A DNA stretch of 38,375 nt from Phycisphaerae bacterium (lineage in GTDB: Bacteria; Planctomycetota; Phycisphaerae; UBA1845): the NCBI GenBank assembly GCA_030429365.1, contig JAUIEW010000016.1, positions 1-38,375 on the forward strand, written 5' to 3'. Within the stretch, counting starts at the first letter, position 1; each line of letters begins with the position of its first letter. The notes under the pieces were generated by a model. It was given only the letters and a program-made list of their open reading frames with translations. It ran no database searches and had not been told where the DNA came from. Shown here one piece after another: positions 34,234 to 38,375 of this stretch. The position numbers and the translations under genes were made by a program.

Positions 34234-35838
34234 ATGATTCTGCCAGCCCCCGTCAACGATCCGTCACCCCAACGGCGCCCCAACCTGCCGGGAGTCGCCG
34301 CGCTGATCCTCTGCCTCCCGATCATCGCCCTGTCGCAATTCATCGCCCACATCCGCACCGACGACATCGATGGTTGGTTCTTTCTCCACTATGGGCGCGA
34401 ACTCCTCGGCGGAGCCATGCTTTACGGCGACCTGTGGGACATCAAACCGCCCGCGATCTTCTGGATCAACGCACTCGGGCTGGGCCTGTCCGGCGGATCA
34501 CCTGCGGGCGTCTGGGTGTTGTGTGGGTTGGCATCAATCGGGTCAGCCGCTCTGCTTTTCCGCGTCGCCCGCCGGGCCTATGGACCGTCAGCCGCTGCGA
34601 TCGGCACGGTTTTCGCCGTCATGTACTTCAACCTCTGGACGTTCCACGTCGGATGCAACAGACCAGCCACCTTCCTGATCCTCACCGAATTGGGGTGCAT
34701 GGGCCTCTATCTGAAAACCATCGCCCAACCGGCCAATTCTGCCCGCATGCTCTTCTGGGCCGGTTTGTGCGGCGGATTGGGATTGTGGTTCAAACAGACC
34801 GCGTTCGCAGCGCCAGCCGCCATCTTCATTCACCTGTTGATCGCGCGATCGGGAAGCGAACCAACCCACGCAAGCCGCTGGAAAAAAGTGTCACGCTTTG
34901 TCATCGGATATGCCGCATCCGTCGCACTGCTCGTCATCATCCTTGTCCTCACCAGCGACAGCCAATGGGCATGGGACGGAATCGTCGGGTTCAATCGAAA
35001 CTTTTTCGCACCGGGTATCGCCACATCAGTGACGCCATCGCTTCATTGGATACTCCCGAACCTGCGCGGGCTGGAGTTGCCTTTGATATTAGCCGTCGCC
35101 ACCCTCGCTGGACCTGTCTTTGCCATCTTTCGCCGCACTTCGGTTTCAACCGGCGGAAGCCAACCCGAATCGAACGCCCAGCCGCCCGTTTTGTTGCTCT
35201 TTTGGATCTGGATGGTATTGGCCATCTATCTGTCTGCCGTCGGTCCGCACAATCGTCCGATGTATCTCGCCGTCGCCCTTCCGCCGTTGGTCATGCTCGC
35301 GACGCACAGCGTTTTCCTGCTCATCAACTCGAGCCCGCGTCTGCAAAATCGCATGCCGGCCCATCATGTCGTCATCGGCGTTTTGTGGTTCGCCTTCATG
35401 CTCTGGACGCCGCTGCAAATGCAACTCGATTTCGCCCTCCGCCAATACCATTGGAAGGAGCGCGGACCCGACCCCCAATTCATCGAACTCGTGGAGGCCA
35501 TCAAGCGCCACACCCAACCCGAAGACGCCATCTTCGCCGACGGTTACGCCCCCGAACTCTACTGGCGGGCCAACCGAAGACAGGCCATCCGCTATCTGGG
35601 AACCGAAAAGATCGTACAACTCCAACAGCTGGGCCAACCGCTGATGGACGAAACCACCCGCAGCCTCATCACCGCCCGCCCGAAAGTCATCCTGTTCGAC
35701 TTCAAACGCTTCCACGCGAACGATCAGCCCAACCTCGCCAGCGTCGAAACGCTCGAAAACTGGGTCCGCGATAACTACCACCTGCCCGAACCCGACCGCT
35801 TCCCGACGCTTTGGATCCGCCAATCCGAACCCGAATAA
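34234..35838 (+). CDS. GT-C family membrane glycosyltransferase
   Basis: A 534-residue polytopic protein. After the first helix (20-40) the outer loop has HIRTDDIDGWFFLHYGRELLGGAMLYGDLWDIKPPAIFWINA; the Asp cluster is the candidate catalytic site and the GD-x-W-D-x-K-PP block is frequent in GT39-like proteins of the dolichyl-phosphate mannosyltransferase type. About ten more helices follow, then a soluble tail of about 130 residues with EAIKRHTQPEDAIFADGYAPELYWRANRRQAIRYLG, seen in related proteins. ATG at 34234 is preferred over TTG at 34228. It faces the polyprenyl diphosphate synthase across a 228-base divergent gap. Confidence 0.8.
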   Translation: MILPAPVNDPSPQRRPNLPGVAALILCLPIIALSQFIAHIRTDDIDGWFFLHYGRELLGGAMLYGDLWDIKPPAIFWINALGLGLSGGSPAGVWVLCGLASIGSAALLFRVARRAYGPSAAAIGTVFAVMYFNLWTFHVGCNRPATFLILTELGCMGLYLKTIAQPANSARMLFWAGLCGGLGLWFKQTAFAAPAAIFIHLLIARSGSEPTHASRWKKVSRFVIGYAASVALLVIILVLTSDSQWAWDGIVGFNRNFFAPGIATSVTPSLHWILPNLRGLELPLILAVATLAGPVFAIFRRTSVSTGGSQPESNAQPPVLLLFWIWMVLAIYLSAVGPHNRPMYLAVALPPLVMLATHSVFLLINSSPRLQNRMPAHHVVIGVLWFAFMLWTPLQMQLDFALRQYHWKERGPDPQFIELVEAIKRHTQPEDAIFADGYAPELYWRANRRQAIRYLGTEKIVQLQQLGQPLMDETTRSLITARPKVILFDFKRFHANDQPNLASVETLENWVRDNYHLPEPDRFPTLWIRQSEPE

Positions 35839-35854
35839 ACCATTCAAATCAATC

Positions 35855-35863
35855 TGCTATAAT
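35855..35863 (+). promoter_or_regulatory. Candidate dus promoter (extended -10, TGCTATAAT)
   Basis: A consensus TATAAT preceded by TGC, in the 86-base gap between the GT-C stop and the dus ATG. The predicted start is near 35870, giving a 55-base leader. No good -35 box, which extended -10 promoters can lack. Confidence 0.5.
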
Positions 35864-35924
35864 CCCACCAAAGCCAGGAAACCCTAGCCGCCATGAATCG
35901 CCATCGCTGACGAATCGGAAAACA

Positions 35925-36983
35925 ATGTCACCCATCAAGATCGGTAACATCCAGATCGAGCACCCGTTCACCCAAGCCGCCCTGAGCGGGTACAGCGACC
36001 TGCCCATGCGCCGCATCGCCCGGCGCTATGGCGCTTCCTACACGCTCAACGAAGTCGTCCTCGACAAAATGGTCCTCCAAAAAGGCAAGGGCCAAAAACG
36101 CATCCTCGCCCAGATCGAACCGCAGGATCAACCCGTCGGCGGGCAACTCATGGGTTCCGACCCCGATCAATTCGCGCCAGCCGCCCGCCTCCTTGCCGAC
36201 GCGGGATACAACGTCATCGACATCAACTTCGGATGCCCCGTGCGCAAAGTGCTCGGTCGTTGTCGCGGTGGATTCCTTCTATCGCAACCCGAACAAGCGC
36301 TCGACATCGTGCGCCGCGTTGTCGATGCGGTCGCCACCGACGTCCCCGTCACCGTCAAGATGCGCCGCGGACTCGACGACACGCCCGAAAGCGAACGCAA
36401 CTTCTTCGCCATCCTCGACGGCGCATTTGAAGCTGGTGTCTCCGGCGTGACCGTCCATGGCCGAACCGTTGAACAGCGCTACATAGGACCGAGTCGATGG
36501 GAGTTTTTGACCAAAGTCAAACGACACGTCGGCGATGGCCTGGTCTTTGGAAGCGGCGACCTTTTCACCGCGCAATCGTGCATCGACATGATGAATGAAA
36601 CCGGCGTCGATGGTGTGACCGTCGCGCGCGGCGCGATCGGCAACCCGTGGATCTTCGGCGAGTGCACCGCCCTCGCAACCAATCAACCGCTGCCCGATCC
36701 GCCAGGCATCACCGAGCAGCGCGAATGCATCGAAGCCCACTTCGCCGAATCCAGAGCCCACCACGGCGACGGGTTAGCCGGCAGACTCATGCGCAAGTTC
36801 GGCATCAAGTACAGCGAACTGCACCCGTGCAAGAAAGATGTCCGCGACGCATTCATCGCCGTCAAAACACCCGACGATTTCCTCGACGTGATGAACGACT
36901 GGTACGACAAGAACAAAGACTGGCCACCCGTAACCCGCCACGATGGAAAAGGCGACCTGGTAGCGGCCGGCGCTGTGTCCTGA
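35925..36983 (+). CDS. dus: tRNA-dihydrouridine synthase
   Basis: A 352-residue flavoenzyme that reduces uridine to dihydrouridine in tRNA. The FMN barrel starts MSPIKIGNIQIEHPFTQAALSGYSDLPMRR, has QLMGSDP (74-80), the block INFGCPVRKV with Cys104, then VTVKMRRGL, VHGRTVEQRYIGPSRW and VARGAIGNPWIF. The loop after Cys104 reads GRCRGGFLL, where most family members have a Gly-Ser-Ala-Leu-Leu type sequence, so it belongs to a divergent subgroup. Which of DusA, B or C it matches is not clear. ATG at 35925 begins the homologous sequence. A REP-like palindrome follows 6 bases after the stop. Confidence 0.92.
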   Translation: MSPIKIGNIQIEHPFTQAALSGYSDLPMRRIARRYGASYTLNEVVLDKMVLQKGKGQKRILAQIEPQDQPVGGQLMGSDPDQFAPAARLLADAGYNVIDINFGCPVRKVLGRCRGGFLLSQPEQALDIVRRVVDAVATDVPVTVKMRRGLDDTPESERNFFAILDGAFEAGVSGVTVHGRTVEQRYIGPSRWEFLTKVKRHVGDGLVFGSGDLFTAQSCIDMMNETGVDGVTVARGAIGNPWIFGECTALATNQPLPDPPGITEQRECIEAHFAESRAHHGDGLAGRLMRKFGIKYSELHPCKKDVRDAFIAVKTPDDFLDVMNDWYDKNKDWPPVTRHDGKGDLVAAGAVS

Positions 36984-36988
36984 AAAAT

Positions 36989-37009
36989 GTAGGGTCCGCT
37001 GTACGGACC
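36989..37009 (+). repeat. REP-like palindrome, family B, second copy
   Basis: GTAG followed by GGTCCG-CTGTA-CGGACC, 20 of 21 bases identical to 13041-13061. It begins 6 bases after the dus stop codon. Confidence 0.75.
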
Positions 37010-37206
37010 GTGCGTTTGCAGCGCCCCATATCCGCCACCAAATCAAAAGCGCGCAAAACCACTGGGTAATAGTTCCCAATTCCGGGCAAAAACGTTTCGT
37101 TTCTTGAAAATCGTCCCCAACCCGAACTCCCCACCAAGATTCCACGTCAGCCATAAACCTCTAAAAACAAAGCCTTTAAGACAATTCCCAACATGCGTTT
37201 TCCGAA

Positions 37207-37221
37207 TGGCACGCCCCTTGC
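37207..37221 (+). promoter_or_regulatory. Sigma-54 (RpoN) promoter, near-consensus
   Basis: TGGCACG-CCCC-TTGC fits the -24/-12 consensus TGGCACG-N4-TTGC at every specified base, with correct spacing between the GG and GC cores. The predicted transcript start is near 37233 on the plus strand. No protein-coding gene begins downstream on this strand before the terminator at 37429-37474. No sigma-54 activator gene is in the window and I found no clear activator site upstream. Confidence 0.65.
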
Positions 37222-37232
37222 CACTTATGACC

Positions 37233-37474
37233 AACGGTGGTGCGGAGTGGTTGGGTGAGCCGAAAAAATTTCGGCAAACCAGCCCGGCCCTGAAAGGTGG
37301 CCCCGACCAGCCGACAATAACCATTTATTTCCGTGGTGGCGTTCTGGGGAGCGCGTCGTTGCGGACTGAAGATGGTTGCGGATGTGAAAGCATCCGCAAT
37401 CGCAAATCGACAATGTCGGTTTGCAGATGGGGGGTGGCGCTCTTGGGGGAGATGCCGCCACTCCCCTTCTTTTT
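37233..37474 (+). ncRNA. Candidate sigma-54-dependent small RNA (about 240 nt)
   Basis: The interval lies between a near-consensus sigma-54 promoter and a strong intrinsic terminator on the same strand, inside a 489-base gap between the convergent dus and cREC genes. It contains two exact hairpins, GCCGAAA-AAA-TTTCGGC (37259-37275) and TTGCGGATG-TGAAAG-CATCCGCAA (37376-37399), plus the terminator stem. The in-frame ATG at 37227 lies upstream of the predicted start, and the other small frames run through the terminator or lack any recognisable protein character. I do not recognise the RNA family. The rest of the gap (37010-37206) holds nothing else that I can support. Confidence 0.45.
37429..37474 (+). 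terminator. Strong intrinsic terminator on the plus strand
   Basis: GGGGGGTGGCG (37429-37439) pairs with CGCCACTCCCC (37456-37466): an 11-bp stem with one G-U pair and a 16-base loop, followed by TTCTTTTT (37467-37474). Its T-run touches the stop codon of the convergent cREC gene. As it is 445 bases beyond the dus stop it more likely ends a separate transcript, namely the one from the sigma-54 promoter. Confidence 0.8.
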
Positions 37475-37898
37475 ATGCGCGGTGGGCGATTAACTTCTTC
37501 AACTCAATTCGCCAGGATGTTTCGATCCAATCGTCACCGATCGGCCCGACGCGTTCGACACGCCAGCCAGCATTTTGCAACAGATAGATCATCAGGTCGG
37601 CTCGCTCGACGTTTGAAGAGTGCACGATAGCCGGACACGCCGGTTCGCGCTCGGCAAGAAACTGCGCAACCATGGTTCCATCGCCCGGATCAACGTCATC
37701 ACATGGAGATTCCAAATCATGATCCAGGGAAATGAGGCACGCGCGCTGATGGAGCGCTTCGTATTCGCGCATGAACTCAGCCGCAGTCGGAAAAACGAAC
37801 ACGCGAATCGACGAATCGAATTCACCGAGCACCGCAGTCATCCGCTCGCGGCGAGATTGAGCATCCTCAAGGATCAGAATCAAACGTTCATTGGGCAT
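37473..37898 (-). CDS. Receiver-like protein of the cREC (cyclic-phosphate processing) type
   Basis: A 141-residue, single-domain protein with the Rossmann-like receiver order. The N-terminal acidic pair is in LILILEDAQSRRERM (E11, D12), and the third strand carries CLISLDHDLESP (D59-H60-D61), the LDHDL motif that separates the cREC group from ordinary response regulators. The fourth strand reads PAIVHSSNVERADLMIYLLQNAGW. In the literature cREC domains are predicted to handle cyclic phosphates, perhaps in RNA repair or conflict settings; no activity can be read from the sequence. It starts 18 bases after the 37917 gene, whose stop TAG is part of a possible AGGA ribosome site, so both are one operon. 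Confidence 0.7.
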   Translation of the reverse strand: MPNERLILILEDAQSRRERMTAVLGEFDSSIRVFVFPTAAEFMREYEALHQRACLISLDHDLESPCDDVDPGDGTMVAQFLAEREPACPAIVHSSNVERADLMIYLLQNAGWRVERVGPIGDDWIETSWRIELKKLIAHRA

Positions 37899-37916
37899 AG
37901 CTGTTCGGTGACGTTC

Positions 37917-38375
37917 CTAGAGCCCGAAATGCAGGAGAAAATGATCGCCCTTGCTGACCTGCGTGGCCATCGCCGCAATGTCCGACAACGCGCGAACCGT
38001 AGGATCACGATCCACCTCAATGCGGCTCGGACGCGGTTCCTTGCTTTTCGCCTGATGCTCCCAGTTGACCGTTAGTTCAAAACTTGCAGGAGCTTGACGA
38101 AACAGGTCGGCCCACCCCTTGAAGATAGCCGCCGCATGTAGCGCATGCTCGGGAAGAATTACGGTCGGACCATAGAAGTTCAAACCGAATTGCGGGGGAT
38201 GGTCACTGACAGTCGGATTGATTGTCGGAATCCACTCAAGTGAATCAGCGATATAACGACAAACATCATCCGGCAACGTGGCGCAATCCCGCGTCCCGCA
38301 GAACTTTGCATAGTCCCGGGGACTGAATTTGCGGGCATCCACAACTAGAAATTCGTGCGAAGGCACAATCGATAA
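37917..38375 (-). CDS. Unrecognised protein paired with cREC (5' end at window edge)
   Basis: At least 149 residues; the first visible start is GTG at 38366 but the frame is open to the window edge, so the true start may lie outside. I do not recognise a family. The sequence is soluble, with blocks CGTRDCATLPDDVCRYIADSLEWIPTINP, GLNFYGPTVILPEHALHAAAIFKGWADLFRQAP and SDIAAMATQVSKGDHFLLHFGL. The FYGPT...ILPEHA...FKGWADLF pattern recalls small proteins that accompany toxins as immunity proteins, but this is only an impression. It is upstream of, and tightly linked to, the cREC gene. Confidence 0.6.
   Translation of the reverse strand, partial: LSIVPSHEFLVVDARKFSPRDYAKFCGTRDCATLPDDVCRYIADSLEWIPTINPTVSDHPPQFGLNFYGPTVILPEHALHAAAIFKGWADLFRQAPASFELTVNWEHQAKSKEPRPSRIEVDRDPTVRALSDIAAMATQVSKGDHFLLHFGL

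Noticed and set aside
37104-37493. Plus-strand frame of 129 codons over the candidate small RNA
   Set aside because: It starts upstream of the predicted sigma-54 transcript start, has no recognised domain, and runs through the terminator stem.

Overview
The window reads as chromosomal DNA of a planctomycete, probably of the Phycisphaerae type. This is an inference from gene content: many lipoproteins and sulfatase-fold proteins, a short membrane protein ending in a CxxCGYDLxG...CPECG zinc ribbon, a secreted protein ending in a Cys-hydrophobic-Arg sorting tail, a CPBP-protease/ABC-permease fusion, several polytopic GT-C sugar transferases, and frequent genes without a clear Shine-Dalgarno site. 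I saw no rRNA, tRNA, CRISPR array, insertion sequence or prophage.

Layout. 1-4265 (minus): a DUF255/thioredoxin-like protein behind a two-ACT-domain protein, then a secreted cohesin-like protein with an Asp/Gly-rich tandem repeat and its own terminator. 4674-13044 (plus): a membrane protein fused to a spermidine-synthase domain, then a tight four-gene run of alkaline-phosphatase-fold lipoprotein, GT-C transferase, second alkaline-phosphatase-fold lipoprotein and arylsulfotransferase-like lipoprotein. 13128-20540 (minus): two more GT-C proteins (one with a TPR tail), a pseudo-receiver/PP2C phosphatase, a DUF192 lipoprotein and gatB. 20711-26093: a small membrane protein (plus), fumC (minus), and an ABC ATPase with a permease-protease fusion (plus). 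26266-34005 (minus): zinc-ribbon membrane protein, small secreted protein, gyrA, two uncharacterised proteins and a long-chain polyprenyl diphosphate synthase. 34234-36983 (plus): a fourth GT-C protein and a dihydrouridine synthase. 37473-38375 (minus): a cyclic-phosphate-type receiver protein behind an unrecognised protein cut by the window edge.

How the parts fit. The strongest theme is cell-surface glycoconjugate building: a long-chain prenyl diphosphate synthase supplies lipid carriers, four GT-C proteins are predicted users of prenyl-phosphate sugars, and two sulfatase-fold lipoproteins with Thr at the nucleophile position plus an arylsulfotransferase-like lipoprotein could modify the product outside the inner membrane. 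Housekeeping genes (gatB, fumC, gyrA, dus) are interspersed.

The most unexpected signals are non-coding. Between dus and the cREC gene there is a near-consensus sigma-54 promoter (37207-37221) followed about 240 bases later, on the same strand, by a strong intrinsic terminator (37429-37474) with no convincing ORF between: a candidate sigma-54-driven small RNA. The window also holds several extragenic palindrome families, two starting with the GTAG tetranucleotide typical of RAYT-mobilised REP elements; two plus-strand genes take their stop codon from that GTAG and a third takes it from another repeat.
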